DNA from: Paenibacillus rubinfantis
Lineage (GTDB): Bacteria > Bacillota > Bacilli > Paenibacillales > Paenibacillaceae
Length of the DNA: 64,000 bases
Assembly (NCBI RefSeq): GCF_001486505.1
Contig: NZ_LN909061.1
Coordinates: forward strand, 62,001-126,000
Direction: 5' to 3'
Shown here piece after piece: positions 49,528 to 58,874 of the stretch; within the stretch, counting starts at the first letter, position 1, and the number at the start of each line of letters is the position of its first letter. Both the position numbers and the translations under genes were made by a program. Under the pieces are notes generated by a model. It saw only the letters and a list, made by a program, of their open reading frames with translations. It made no database searches and was not told the origin of the DNA.

Positions 49528-50210
49528 GGCAAGTCGACGCGGTAGCCCGCGCCGCGCAGCGTCCGGATTAACCGGTGCTCCCGGTCATTTAATTTTTCGC
49601 GCAGCGAGCGGATGTAAACCTCTACGATATTCTCCTCGCCGCCGAAGTCGTACCCCCAGACTTTATCCAAAATCGTCGTTTTGCTCAGGACGATCCCATG
49701 GTTCAGAATCAAGTATTTTAACAGCTCATATTCGGTAGGGGACAATTCCAGCGCCTGATCCGAATAGGAGATTTCCTTGCGACGGTCGTCCAGGCGAAAC
49801 GGGCCGATCACCACCTCGCCGAATAGAGCCGGAAACTGATTGCGCAGGCGGGCGCCGATTCGGGCCAGCAGTTCCTCGAAGCTAAACGGCTTCACAACGT
49901 AATCGTCCGCGCCGATCGTCAGCCCCTTGACCCGGTCTTCGACCTCGTCCTTTGCCGTCAGCATGATAATGGCTACGTTCTCGCCGCTTTTTCGCAGCAA
50001 CCGGCAGACTTCCCAGCCGTCCATCCCCGGCATCATTACGTCCAGCACGATGACGTGCGGCTGAAACTCAGCCGCGATGGCGACTGCCGTCATTCCGTCA
50101 CCGGCCGTGCGGACCTCAAATCCTTCATTCTGCAGCCCGAGCTCAAGGAATTGCACGATATGCGGTTCATCATCCACCAGTAGTACTTTGGCCCCTTTGA
50201 CTTGCTTCAT
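49524..50210 (-). CDS. OmpR-family response regulator
   Basis: 228 residues from the ATG at 50210, which follows an AAGGGGGA site; an in-frame ATG at 50264 lacks one. The receiver domain has LLVDDEPHI, phosphoacceptor Asp57 in VIVLDVMMPG, Thr in IIMLTAKDE and Lys in YVVKPFSFEE. The C-terminal winged helix ends with the OmpR signature VYIRSLREKLNDREHRLIRT then LRGAGYRVD. It is the cognate regulator for the kinase at 47902. It lies upstream in the same two-gene operon. Confidence 0.94.
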   Translation of the reverse strand: MKQVKGAKVLLVDDEPHIVQFLELGLQNEGFEVRTAGDGMTAVAIAAEFQPHVIVLDVMMPGMDGWEVCRLLRKSGENVAIIMLTAKDEVEDRVKGLTIGADDYVVKPFSFEELLARIGARLRNQFPALFGEVVIGPFRLDDRRKEISYSDQALELSPTEYELLKYLILNHGIVLSKTTILDKVWGYDFGGEENIVEVYIRSLREKLNDREHRLIRTLRGAGYRVDLP

Positions 50211-50481
50211 CCCAAATCCCCCTTGCGCCGATCTATATGCATGTCTTAGCTGTAATGCTTCCATTATGCGTGATGATGCTGAATATTGGCTGAATGCCGA
50301 CTGAAGGCCAACTGAGCACCAAACCGGGAAGGGGCTGGGGCCTTGCAGTTCTGTTTTGATCGTACCCGGTTTGTCCGGGGAAGTAAATCGAGGAATCGCC
50401 CCCCAGCACGGCGGCTCTTGATTGCTCCTCCGCTAATAAGCTATACTTTTGACAGAAGTCATGTTAAAGGGGAGTAATGAG

Positions 50482-51414
50482 ATGGAAAAAGTATTGATTT
50501 TCGGTCATAAAAATCCCGATACGGATACGATTTGTTCGGCGATCGCTTACGCGGACCTGAAGTCCAAGCTGGGCTGGAACGTTGAGGCCGTGCGGTTGGG
50601 CAGCGTCAACGGGGAAACGGCGTTTGCGTTGGAACGGTTTGGCTTCGAAGCGCCTCGCCTCGTTGAAACGGTAGCCGGCGAAGCTAAAGAAGTGATCCTG
50701 GTCGACCATAACGAGCGTCAACAAAGCGCCAACGATATCGATCAAGTGCGCGTGGCTGAGGTCATCGACCATCACCGGATCGCCAACTTCGAAACGAGCG
50801 GGCCGCTGTATTACCGGGCAGAGCCGGTAGGCTGCACCGCCACGATCCTAAATAAAATGTACAAAGAAAACGGCATCTCCGTACCGGCCAACATCGCCGG
50901 GTTAATGTTATCCGCCATTATTTCCGATTCGCTGCTCTTCAAATCGCCGACCTGCACCGAGCAAGACGTGGCCGCGGCACGGGAGTTGGCCGAAATCGCC
51001 GGCGTCAATGCCGAGGAATACGGGTTGGACATGCTGAAAGCCGGAGCGGACCTCAGCGATAAGACGATCGAGCAGTTGATTACCCTTGACGCCAAAGAAT
51101 TTGACATGGGCGGCTCGAAGGTGGAAATCGCTCAAGTAAACGCTGTAGACGTTAACGACGTTCTGTCCCGTCAAGCGGAAATCGAAGCTGCGTTGAACGG
51201 CATTATCGCCAGCAAAGGCCTCGATTTGTTCCTGTTCGTTGTGACTGACATCCTGAACAACGATTCTGTTGGTTTGGCGCTGGGTAAAGCTGCCGATGCC
51301 GTCGAGCAAGCCTACAACGTGAAGCTGGCCGACAACAAAGCGGTGCTGAAAGGTGTCGTCTCCCGTAAATCGCAAATCGTACCCGTATTGACGGACATCT
51401 TTAATAAAAGATAA
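50482..51414 (+). CDS. ppaC: Manganese-dependent inorganic pyrophosphatase
   Basis: 310 residues from the ATG at 50482 (AAAGGGGA upstream); an in-frame start at 50449 lacks a ribosome site. The DHH-family metal motifs GHKNPDTDT (residues 8-16), VDHNE and VIDHHR are visible, plus the C-terminal DHHA2 domain with the SRKSQ phosphate-binding site. Length equals that of Bacillus PpaC. It removes pyrophosphate made in biosynthesis. A terminator follows. Confidence 0.96.
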   Translation: MEKVLIFGHKNPDTDTICSAIAYADLKSKLGWNVEAVRLGSVNGETAFALERFGFEAPRLVETVAGEAKEVILVDHNERQQSANDIDQVRVAEVIDHHRIANFETSGPLYYRAEPVGCTATILNKMYKENGISVPANIAGLMLSAIISDSLLFKSPTCTEQDVAAARELAEIAGVNAEEYGLDMLKAGADLSDKTIEQLITLDAKEFDMGGSKVEIAQVNAVDVNDVLSRQAEIEAALNGIIASKGLDLFLFVVTDILNNDSVGLALGKAADAVEQAYNVKLADNKAVLKGVVSRKSQIVPVLTDIFNKR

Positions 51415-51430
51415 ATTCTGAATTCCCAGG

Positions 51431-51484
51431 AGCCTTGTCTGAGGGAAGCGGTATATGGCCGCTTGCTTCGGCAAGGCTTTTTTA
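51431..51484 (+). terminator. Terminator after ppaC
   Basis: AGCCTTG pairs with CAAGGCT around an inner AAGCGG/CCGCTT stem, followed by six T. Confidence 0.88.
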
Positions 51485-51663
51485 AATTTAAAGTATTCCC
51501 GGGCTGCGGGCAGAGTGGCCGAGCATACCTCCTGTTTAAGCGCTTAAATCAAGGTTTGGGGGTTTGAGCCCCCTACCGGTCTTTAATATAATCGAGAACG
51601 TTGAGCGCTGCACCGGCCTTGGTTTATATGAAAAAAAACACCTACAACAAGGAGGATAACGAC

Positions 51664-53118
51664 TTGCGTAATCAGATAAATATCCGGGAAACTTGGTTTT
51701 CCCATACCCGGAGCGACGTGTTGTCCGGATTAACGGTAGCCTTCGCGTTGATCCCCGAGGCCATCGCGTTTTCAATTCTCGCCGGCGTGAGCCCGATGGT
51801 GGGCTTGTATGCCTCATTTTGCATCGCCGTGGTGATCGCGTTCGCTGGCGGACGGCCGGGCATGATCTCGGCGGCTACCGGTGCCATGGCTTTGCTGATG
51901 GGCGGGCTGGTCCGCGACAACGGAATCGAGTACCTGTTTGCAGCCACTTTGTTGGCCGGGCTTCTGCAAATCCTCATGGGATACTTGAAGCTGGGCCGGT
52001 TTATCACCTTTTTGCCGCACCCGGTGATGACCGGGTTTGTGAACGCGTTGGCGATTCTGATCTTTATGGCGCAGCTCACCCATTTCGATGGGCAAGGCTG
52101 GCTGATGTACGCGTTGGTAGCGTTAACGCTGGCGATCATCTACCTGTTCCCGCGCTTAACCAAGGTCGTACCTTCCGCGCTGGTTGCCATTATTGCAGTC
52201 TCGATCCTGACGATCACGTTGAAGCTGGACGTGAGAACGGTCGGCGACATGGGCGCGATCACGTCCGCGCTGCCGAAGTTCCACCTGCCGGAGGTGGCAG
52301 TGTCCTGGGACATGCTGAAGACGATCTTCCCGGTGTCGTTATCGCTGGCCTTTGTTGGACTGCTGGAATCGCTGATGACGGCCACGCTAATCGATGAGAT
52401 CACGGATACGCCAAGCGACAAAAATCGGGAGATGAAAGGCCAGGGATTAGCCAACATCGTGACCGGATTTTTTGGGGGGATGGCGGGTTGCGCTATGATC
52501 GGCCAGTCGATGATCAACATGAAGTCCGGGGGACGCACAAGGCTGTCGACGTTGGTCTCCGGCGTCGGCCTCCTGTTCCTGGTGATCGTGCTGGGGGATG
52601 TAGTGCAGCGGATCCCGATGGCGGCGCTGGTTGGCGTCATGTTTATGGTATCGATCGGCACCTTTGATTGGGGTTCCTTGAAATCGCTGCGTAAGGTCCC
52701 CGTGGCGGACGCCCTTGTCATGGTGGTGACGGTGGTGGCCGTCGTAGCGACGGATAACCTGTCCATCGGCGTTGGCATCGGCGTTTTACTCAGCGCGCTT
52801 TCTTTTGCCTGGAAAATGGCCCGCATCCGGACCTCGATCCGCGAGGAGGCGGGCATCAAAACCTATATCGTCACCGGTCAGTTGTTCTTCGGGACGGTGA
52901 GTCATTTTTTGCAGGAGTTTGATGCAACTGGTGATCCGGAGAAGGTGGCGGTTGATTTCTCGAAGTCCCATGTGTGGGATCAATCGGCGGTAAATGCCAT
53001 CTCGAAGCTGCTGCTCAAGTATCGTCAGCTTGGGAAGGAGATTCGCATCGTTGGATTAAACGAGGAAAGCTCGACCCTGATCGAAAGGGTGGGCGTGTCG
53101 ACCCCCGCAGGGCATTAA
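51664..53118 (+). CDS. SulP/SLC26-family anion transporter with STAS domain
   Basis: 484 residues. The TTG at 51664 is chosen because AAGGAGG lies 8 bases upstream; the frame is open further upstream without a better site. About 11-12 hydrophobic helices include the signature LTVAFALIPEAIAFSILAGV and the SulP motif GFFGGMAGCAMIGQSMINMK. A C-terminal STAS domain (VDFSKSHVWDQSAVNAISKL) is present. Substrates of this family include sulfate, bicarbonate and dicarboxylates; which applies is not clear. The 180-base upstream gap contains a tRNA-like remnant and a palindrome, see findings. Confidence 0.92.
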   Translation: MRNQINIRETWFSHTRSDVLSGLTVAFALIPEAIAFSILAGVSPMVGLYASFCIAVVIAFAGGRPGMISAATGAMALLMGGLVRDNGIEYLFAATLLAGLLQILMGYLKLGRFITFLPHPVMTGFVNALAILIFMAQLTHFDGQGWLMYALVALTLAIIYLFPRLTKVVPSALVAIIAVSILTITLKLDVRTVGDMGAITSALPKFHLPEVAVSWDMLKTIFPVSLSLAFVGLLESLMTATLIDEITDTPSDKNREMKGQGLANIVTGFFGGMAGCAMIGQSMINMKSGGRTRLSTLVSGVGLLFLVIVLGDVVQRIPMAALVGVMFMVSIGTFDWGSLKSLRKVPVADALVMVVTVVAVVATDNLSIGVGIGVLLSALSFAWKMARIRTSIREEAGIKTYIVTGQLFFGTVSHFLQEFDATGDPEKVAVDFSKSHVWDQSAVNAISKLLLKYRQLGKEIRIVGLNEESSTLIERVGVSTPAGH

Positions 53119-53130
53119 TCGATCTAAATC

Positions 53131-53174
53131 AAAAAGGCTGTTCGCCGGGAATGAACCCGGTGAACAGCCTTTTA
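53131..53174. terminator. Bidirectional terminator between convergent genes
   Basis: AAAAAGGCTGTTCGCCGGG pairs with CCCGGTGAACAGCCTTTT (one G-U pair) around AATGAA. It serves the SulP gene on plus and the small gene on minus. Confidence 0.9.
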
Positions 53175-53477
53175 TTATAGGAGGTGGAATCGCTCTAACT
53201 GCTCCCAGAGCCCCTCCTCCTGAAGCACTTCCCGCTGCTTCGGCCCAATCAGGTCGAAATGGGGGAACGGCGAGCGGTTATGAATATATCGGGCAGGAAG
53301 GCCGTGGGCCTCGCACCAGGCTTTGAGCCGCTCCAAATCGGAGCAGCCAACCTTGGTGACGGTCTTAGCATCGGGAAACCGGGGATCGAGCCAAAAATGG
53401 GTCAAAAAGCCGATTTCGCCGCGAGCCACCGTCTGTTTCCATGCCTCCAGTTCCTCACGCGACACACCGAATGCCAC
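53175..53477 (-). CDS. Conserved hypothetical protein, about 100 residues
   Basis: The frame is open further upstream, but the GTG at 53477 has AGAAGGAGG 7-8 bases upstream and the upper part overlaps the TetR gene in reverse order, so the short form is used. The protein starts VAFGVSREELEAWKQTVARG and contains FWLDPRFPDAKTVTKVGCSD and LPARYIHNRSPFPHFDLIGP. I do not recognise the family; Cys/His positions (GCSD, WCEAHG) are few. It lies directly downstream of the TetR gene on the same strand and may be co-transcribed. Confidence 0.6.
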   Translation of the reverse strand: MAFGVSREELEAWKQTVARGEIGFLTHFWLDPRFPDAKTVTKVGCSDLERLKAWCEAHGLPARYIHNRSPFPHFDLIGPKQREVLQEEGLWEQLERFHLL

Positions 53478-53502
53478 AGTCCTTCCTCCTTCTGGATGTA
53501 GA

Positions 53503-54120
53503 TCAGTTGTGAATTCCCCTCCACAAAAAAGCAACGATCGCTTCGGCCGCCTGCTCCGCCGAGGGAAACAGCTTGTTCTTGTCGGCATACTGGCGTTCTC
53601 CCACCCGAAGCATGGAAACGTACAGATGGGCGACAAGGTTGGGATCGTCGCAGACGATTTCACCTTGTTGGGCTGCTTGGGCAAACCCTTCGCGCAGCGT
53701 TTCGTAAAGATCGTTCTCGTGGCGGATCAAGGTCTCCTGCTGCTCCCCGGACAAATGATGCTGGATGCTGCGGAACATCTCGTCCATGTGCACCCGAGGG
53801 ATTTTTAGATAGTTGACGGTAATTTGCAGCAGTCTCTCCCGGAATGAGCCGGTCTCCTGCAGCAGCTTCCGAATTCGTCCGTTCACCCGGGCGAGGGTGG
53901 TCGCCATGGACGCAACAAACAAATCTTGTTTAGTTGGATAATAATAATAGACGCTGGCCTTGGTGATCCCGCAATGCTCGGCAACCTGGTTCATGGATAC
54001 GGAGTTATATCCTTTCTCCATGAACAAGAGCGACGCGGAGCGCAGGATCTGCTCGGACGTCGCCAGGGCGTCCGGCTGCTGGACGGGCCGTCCCAAGGCT
54101 CGCTTATTCGGCTGGGTCAA
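53503..54120 (-). CDS. TetR-family repressor of the MMPL transporter
   Basis: 205 residues with TTG start (GAGGTG 8 bases upstream). The N-terminal helix-turn-helix reads QILRSASLLFMEKGYNSVSM then HCGITKASVYYYYPTKQDLF. The C-terminal ligand domain (HMDEMFRSIQHHLSGEQQET) is variable, as usual. It is divergent from the MMPL gene with an inverted repeat that overlaps the MMPL promoter, so repression of the transporter is likely. Confidence 0.92.
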   Translation of the reverse strand: MTQPNKRALGRPVQQPDALATSEQILRSASLLFMEKGYNSVSMNQVAEHCGITKASVYYYYPTKQDLFVASMATTLARVNGRIRKLLQETGSFRERLLQITVNYLKIPRVHMDEMFRSIQHHLSGEQQETLIRHENDLYETLREGFAQAAQQGEIVCDDPNLVAHLYVSMLRVGERQYADKNKLFPSAEQAAEAIVAFLWRGIHN

Positions 54121-54174
54121 CCTTCATCACCTCGAGCATCTTGTACTGAGCAAACATTATAACATATTTTTCGT

Positions 54175-54212
54175 TTGATAATTAACCTTCCGGTATATAT
54201 AATTAACTATCA
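54175..54212 (+). promoter_or_regulatory. MMPL promoter overlapped by a probable TetR operator
   Basis: TTGATA (54175-54180), 17 bases, TATAAT (54198-54203). An inverted repeat TGATAATTAA (54176-54185) and TTAACTATCA (54203-54212), 9 of 10 matched, brackets both boxes. A bound TetR dimer would hide the promoter. Confidence 0.78.
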
Positions 54213-54275
54213 GAGTGATGTAAATCACTATGAACGCGATAAGCCGTCATGAAGAAAAAGGAGATGGAGTCATTC

Positions 54276-56504
54276 ATGGATAAATTATTTGGCCGGCTGT
54301 CCCGGCTTGTGGCTGGGCGAAGAACCAAGTGGATTACGCTGGCCGTCTGGATTCTGCTGGCCGGCGGATTAAGCGCCGTATGGCCCAGCGTTAACTCGAT
54401 GGAGCGGAACAATGCGGCCAACTTGGATGCCAACCAGCCTTCGGTGATGGCCGAGCAGCTGGCAGAGCAGGAATTCCCAAGCGACAGCGGCATCCCCGCG
54501 CTCACGGTTTGGACGCGGGAAGGTGGGCTGACGGATGAGGATTACGCCAACTTGCAGAAGTTGACGTCGTATTTCACGGCCCATCCGGTGGAAGGGATGG
54601 AGGTTGTGCTGCCCCTGGAGCAAATGCCGTTGCCGGTGCTCCAACAGCAAGCGTCCGAAGACGGCACAACATGGGTGCTGCCGTTCTTCTTCGCCAAAGG
54701 AACAGAAACCGATGTGATGAAAACCGGTATGGAGGAGATCCGCAGCCAAGCTGCGGATATTTTCGGGAACGACCCGTTTGACGCTAAGCTGGGGGACAAT
54801 GGGCTGGCGGCAAGGGTATCTGGTCCGGCTGGGATTTCGATTGATGCGGTAGGACTCTTCTCGAGCGCTGACGTCTCGTTGATGATCGCCACCGTCTTGA
54901 TCGTGCTGATCCTGCTGCTGCTCATTTACCGGTCGCCAATCTTGGCCATTATCCCGCTGATCGCCGTTGGGTTTGCTTACGGCGTGGCCGGACCGATCCT
55001 CGGTAAAATGGCGGAGCAAGGCTGGATCACCGTCGACTCGCAGGCCATTTCCATCATGACCGTGCTGCTGTTTGGCGCGGGAACCGACTATTGCCTGTTC
55101 CTGATCTCCCATTTCCGTCAGTTGTTGACGGAGGAGAAGGAGAAGTCGAAAGCGCTGGCCGCCGCGGTAAAAGGCTCCTCGGGCGCAATCGCCATGAGCG
55201 GCTTTACCGTCGTGATCGCTTTGCTGGTGCTGCTGCTGGCAAAATACGGCTCCGTGCAACGCTTTGGCGTGCCGTTTAGCTTGTCGATCCTAATCATGGG
55301 GATCGCCAGCTTGACGCTGGTCCCGGCGTTACTGGCGATTTTGGGCCGGGCGTCCTTCTTCCCGTTTATTCCGCGCACGCCGGAAATGCAGGAGGAACGG
55401 GCCAAACGCCGGGGCAAACCCGTACGTCAGCCTAAGCCGAAGGCATCGGCTGGTTGGATCGGCCGCACGGTGACGAAACGGCCCTGGACCATTTTTATTG
55501 TGACGACCTTGATCCTGGGGGTACTGGCTTCTCAGGCGACCCGGATCGAATACACCGTCGACCTGCTCTCCTCGTTCCCGGAGGATACGCCTTCTCGGGA
55601 GGGGTTCGCGGTGATTGCCGATAAGTTTACGCCGGGGGAACTGGCTCCGGTCAAATTAATGATCGATACGGAAGGCAAAGACATCGACTTGCAGACTACG
55701 TTCAGCAGCTTGCCTTATGTCAGCCAGGTGTCCGAGCCGGCGAACGGCAAGACGAATCCCAACATCCGTGCCGTCGAGCTGCAGTTCAACCTCAACCCTT
55801 ATTCGAATGAGGCGATGAAGCACATTCCGGAGCTGCGGGAAACGGCAGAGACCCTGCTGGCTGACCAAGGCATCCGCGAACCGCAGGACAAAGTCTGGAT
55901 CAGCGGGCAAACCGCAACGCAATATGATACCGAGAACACCAATGTGCGCGATACGCAGGTGATTATCCCGATCGTCATCGGACTGATCGCCTTGCTGCTG
56001 CTTCTCTATCTTCGCTCTGTAGTGGCGATGGTATACCTGATTTTGACCGTTGTTTTATCTTATTTTGCGGCGCTGGGTATCGGTTGGGTTGTCATCCATG
56101 ACCTGATGGGGAACGCGGCCATTCAAGGGCTGATTCCGCTGTATGCGTTCGTCTTCCTGGTCGCGCTTGGGGAAGATTATAATATCTTCCTGATCTCGAG
56201 TATTTGGAAGAAACGTAAGGAGATGCCGCTGAAGGATGCGATTCGCGAAGGGGTCAACGAAACCGGGGGCGTCATTACCTCCGCAGGCTTGATCCTGGCC
56301 GGAACGTTTGCGGTGCTGGCCACGCTGCCGATTCAAGTGCTGGTGCAGTTTGGCATCATCGCTGCGGTTGGCGTACTCCTCGATACGTTTGTGGTGCGTC
56401 CGTTCCTCGTGCCGGCGATTACGATGCTGCTTGGTAAAGCGGCGTTCTGGCCATCCAAGAAAGGGCGGCTGGAGCAGGAGCCGGTAAAGGATGCCGGTAA
56501 ATAA
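54276..56504 (+). CDS. MMPL-family RND transporter
   Basis: 742 residues from ATG 54276, where AGGAG lies 12 bases upstream; an ATG at 54249 has no ribosome site and one at 54264 abuts it. Two copies of a six-helix half are visible: helix 1 (TLAVWILLAGGLSAVW), extracellular loop, helices at about 195-375 (SADVSLMIATVLIVLILLLL; LFGAGTDYCLFLISHFRQLL motif), then the second half from about 410, with GEDYNIFLISSIWKKRKEMP. The two G-x-D-Y motifs are the proton relay. It exports drugs or lipids. It is controlled by the divergent TetR gene. Confidence 0.92.
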   Translation: MDKLFGRLSRLVAGRRTKWITLAVWILLAGGLSAVWPSVNSMERNNAANLDANQPSVMAEQLAEQEFPSDSGIPALTVWTREGGLTDEDYANLQKLTSYFTAHPVEGMEVVLPLEQMPLPVLQQQASEDGTTWVLPFFFAKGTETDVMKTGMEEIRSQAADIFGNDPFDAKLGDNGLAARVSGPAGISIDAVGLFSSADVSLMIATVLIVLILLLLIYRSPILAIIPLIAVGFAYGVAGPILGKMAEQGWITVDSQAISIMTVLLFGAGTDYCLFLISHFRQLLTEEKEKSKALAAAVKGSSGAIAMSGFTVVIALLVLLLAKYGSVQRFGVPFSLSILIMGIASLTLVPALLAILGRASFFPFIPRTPEMQEERAKRRGKPVRQPKPKASAGWIGRTVTKRPWTIFIVTTLILGVLASQATRIEYTVDLLSSFPEDTPSREGFAVIADKFTPGELAPVKLMIDTEGKDIDLQTTFSSLPYVSQVSEPANGKTNPNIRAVELQFNLNPYSNEAMKHIPELRETAETLLADQGIREPQDKVWISGQTATQYDTENTNVRDTQVIIPIVIGLIALLLLLYLRSVVAMVYLILTVVLSYFAALGIGWVVIHDLMGNAAIQGLIPLYAFVFLVALGEDYNIFLISSIWKKRKEMPLKDAIREGVNETGGVITSAGLILAGTFAVLATLPIQVLVQFGIIAAVGVLLDTFVVRPFLVPAITMLLGKAAFWPSKKGRLEQEPVKDAGK

Positions 56505-56535
56505 ACGAATGACTGCACCTGCCTAAAAATAGAAT

Positions 56536-56582
56536 CACTCCGAGAATCGCCGGATGAGGCGGGCTTCGGAGTGCTTTTTTTT
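56536..56582 (+). terminator. Terminator after the MMPL gene
   Basis: CACTCCGA pairs with TCGGAGTG around a GC-rich loop, followed by a run of eight T. Confidence 0.85.
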
Positions 56583-56676
56583 ACAAACAGCAAGGGTTAC
56601 ATATTTCCCGCACCCCGGCCGCACAATACGTGGATGGCAGGGCTGATGAATTTGATGAAACGGGGGATGAAAGAAA

Positions 56677-58074
56677 ATGGCGAAGGCGCAAAACGGAGAG
56701 GGGAAAAAGGGGGATCTGCGCTGGTGGCAGCTCTCCTTGTTGGGGGTAGCGTCAACCATCGGCACCGGGTATTTCCTTGGTTCCGGGATCGGGATTCGCA
56801 TGGCGGGTCCGTCTATTCTGATCGCGTTTCTGCTGGCTGCAGTCGGAACTTATACTGTATTTGAAGTGTTGGCGCGAATGACCGCGGACAAGCCGGAGCA
56901 AGGGTCCTTTCGTTCGTACGCCAAACGGGCCTTTGGACGCTGGGCGGGGTTTGGCAGCGGCTGGGTGTATTGGAGTTCGGAGCTTCTGATCATGGGCAGC
57001 CAACTGACCGCATTATCCCTGTTCTCACGGTTTTGGTTCCCCGGCATGCCGATGTGGATCTTTGCGATCGGATATGCGGTACTGGGACTTGGCGTGATTC
57101 TGCTTGGTAACAAGGTGTTTGATTCGATGGAAAATGTACTGTCCGTGATCAAAATTGCCGCCATCCTGATGTTCCTGGTCGTAGCCGGAATTGCCCTGAT
57201 GGGCTGGATTCCCGGGGGAGGAGGGAAATCGCCGGAATTTCCGCACACGGCGAACACCTTCTTTCCGGCCGGGGGGATGGGGTTATGGTCGGGATTTATC
57301 TTTGCGTTTTACGCCTTCGGCGGGATTGAGGTGATGGGGATGATGGCGATTCGCCTGCGGGATCCAAAGGAAGCTCCAAAGTCCGGCACAATCATGCTGC
57401 TGCTGCTTTCGGTGGTGTATTTGCTGTCGATTGGGCTTGCGGTCACTTTGGTTGCCTGGAACGCCATCGACCCGAAGCGCAGCCCGTTTGTCACCGCTCT
57501 CGGCAAATATCCGCTGCCGTTTATTCCCCATGTCTTTAACGGCGTGCTGATTGTTGCCGGCTTCTCCACGATGGTCGCTTCCTTGTATGCGGTGACAACG
57601 ATGCTGGTGACGCTCGCCAAGGACAAGGATGCGCCGCCGCTATTCGCACGAAAAGGCTGGCGGGAGCGGCCCTTGTTTGCCATAGGCTTAACGGCTGCGG
57701 GACTTGCGGCTTCCGTGGTATTGTCCTTTGTGATGCCGGGTCGGATCTACGAGTACATTACGACATCAGCGGGATTGCTGCTGCTCTATAACTGGTTTTT
57801 TATTCTGGTTACGTCGGGCAAGCTGCTGAAGCTCAGCGGATTTGGACAAGTCAAACGCTGGGGCGGCATGGCCTTGATTGCGTTGGCGGTGACGGGAACC
57901 TTGTTTCATGACACGAGCCGGCCGGGATTTTGGGGCAGCTTGGCATTTGTTGGCGTCATAGGGATTGTAACGCTAATCATGCAGTTTATGATCTGGAAGC
58001 CGCGGAAACAGGCGAAGCGGCGGTCAAGCCGCCCGTCCAAATCCATGGTGCTGCGTCCCAAGCGGACGACATGA
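56677..58074 (+). CDS. APC-family amino acid permease
   Basis: 465 residues with about 12 hydrophobic helices. The unwound helix 1 motif GVASTIGTGYFLGSGIGIRM marks the APC superfamily, amino acid transporter (AAT) group. The Glu-containing helix FAFYAFGGIEVMGMMAIRLR is the conserved coupling site. Its specificity is not predictable. A weak AAACGGGGGATG site lies before the ATG. It converges on the LysE gene with only one base between the two stop codons. Confidence 0.9.
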   Translation: MAKAQNGEGKKGDLRWWQLSLLGVASTIGTGYFLGSGIGIRMAGPSILIAFLLAAVGTYTVFEVLARMTADKPEQGSFRSYAKRAFGRWAGFGSGWVYWSSELLIMGSQLTALSLFSRFWFPGMPMWIFAIGYAVLGLGVILLGNKVFDSMENVLSVIKIAAILMFLVVAGIALMGWIPGGGGKSPEFPHTANTFFPAGGMGLWSGFIFAFYAFGGIEVMGMMAIRLRDPKEAPKSGTIMLLLLSVVYLLSIGLAVTLVAWNAIDPKRSPFVTALGKYPLPFIPHVFNGVLIVAGFSTMVASLYAVTTMLVTLAKDKDAPPLFARKGWRERPLFAIGLTAAGLAASVVLSFVMPGRIYEYITTSAGLLLLYNWFFILVTSGKLLKLSGFGQVKRWGGMALIALAVTGTLFHDTSRPGFWGSLAFVGVIGIVTLIMQFMIWKPRKQAKRRSSRPSKSMVLRPKRTT

Positions 58075-58075
58075 T

Positions 58076-58708
58076 TTATAACCGCTCCGCTAGCAGGAGG
58101 GCAGCTTGATAACCAAAGTATAGGCCAAAGCCGATCAGGGATACGCCGGACAACACCGAGATCAGCACAAGGATCCGCTGCGTCAGGAGCTTGCGGAATA
58201 CGCTGGCAAATCCAGCCATGGTGAAGTCCCATACGAGCAGCCCAACGATAATGGCACTGCTGTTGATGATCAGGTCTTGGGTACGCATGTTTGCTGAAGC
58301 CTGGGCTAATACCGAGCCGTAAATCCCCAACCAGAATAAAATGGACAGCGGGTTGCTGACGGACATCAAAAATCCGGACAGGAACGATTTCCGCAGCGGC
58401 TCGCTGCCTCTCATTTCACCAGCCGGGATTTTGCCGGCTTGCTTCAGGCTGTCGATGCCGATATAGGTGAGGACAAAAAATCCAAATAACCAGAGAAAGG
58501 TTTTCATAAATGGAGTATTGAGGAAATGCACCACCCCAAAATAGACGAGCAGCATGTACACCAGGTCGGCGGAAAGAGCGCCAAGGCCCACAAACCAGGC
58601 GTGCAGGAACCCGCCGCGAATCCCCTTGTCCAGTTGGGCGGCGTTCACCGGCCCGATGGGGGCAGATAAAGATAGACCAAGTAACACATAACTAAGAAAG
58701 CTGTTCAT
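58076..58708 (-). CDS. LysE/RhtB-family amino acid exporter
   Basis: 210 residues from ATG 58708 (GGAGG upstream); the frame is open to 58786 without a better start. Six hydrophobic helices and the family N-terminus MNSFLSYVLLGLSLSAPIGP are visible, plus the second-half motif SVSNPLSILFWLGIYGS. It exports amino acids or related amines. Its pairing with the convergent APC permease suggests both concern amino acid traffic, but they are separate units. Confidence 0.9.
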   Translation of the reverse strand: MNSFLSYVLLGLSLSAPIGPVNAAQLDKGIRGGFLHAWFVGLGALSADLVYMLLVYFGVVHFLNTPFMKTFLWLFGFFVLTYIGIDSLKQAGKIPAGEMRGSEPLRKSFLSGFLMSVSNPLSILFWLGIYGSVLAQASANMRTQDLIINSSAIIVGLLVWDFTMAGFASVFRKLLTQRILVLISVLSGVSLIGFGLYFGYQAALLLAERL

Positions 58709-58803
58709 TGCGAAAACCTCCAAAAATCGTAAATGATATCGCTGCTTGTACAGCATATTCAGCCGGGTACGCTTGTACGACTTCAATATTGGAAAAAAAT
58801 CTC

Positions 58804-58853
58804 TTGAAAAACTAAGGGCATTAGTTTAAATTAAAACTAAAGGTTTTAGTTTT
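58804..58853 (+). promoter_or_regulatory. Promoter with two palindromic operators (metallo-hydrolase/TetR operon)
   Basis: TTGAAA (58804-58809), 17 bases, TAAATT (58827-58832). Operator 1 is AAACTAA-GGGCA-TTAGTTT (58809-58827) between the boxes. Operator 2 is AAAACTAAA-GGT-TTTAGTTTT (58833-58853), a perfect palindrome just after the -10. The half-site ACTAA is common to both, so one regulator, probably the TetR protein encoded in the operon, should bind both. Confidence 0.8.
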
Positions 58854-58874
58854 TGGAGAGAGAGGCGAGACGAA

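Noticed and set aside
51500..51590. Functional tRNA gene
   Set aside because: The 5' and 3' acceptor segments are not complementary, the T loop lacks the TTCGA core and no clear anticodon stem forms.
54369..55259. 296-codon minus-strand frame within the MMPL gene
   Set aside because: It is an antisense shadow with no ribosome site; the MMPL protein is complete on plus.
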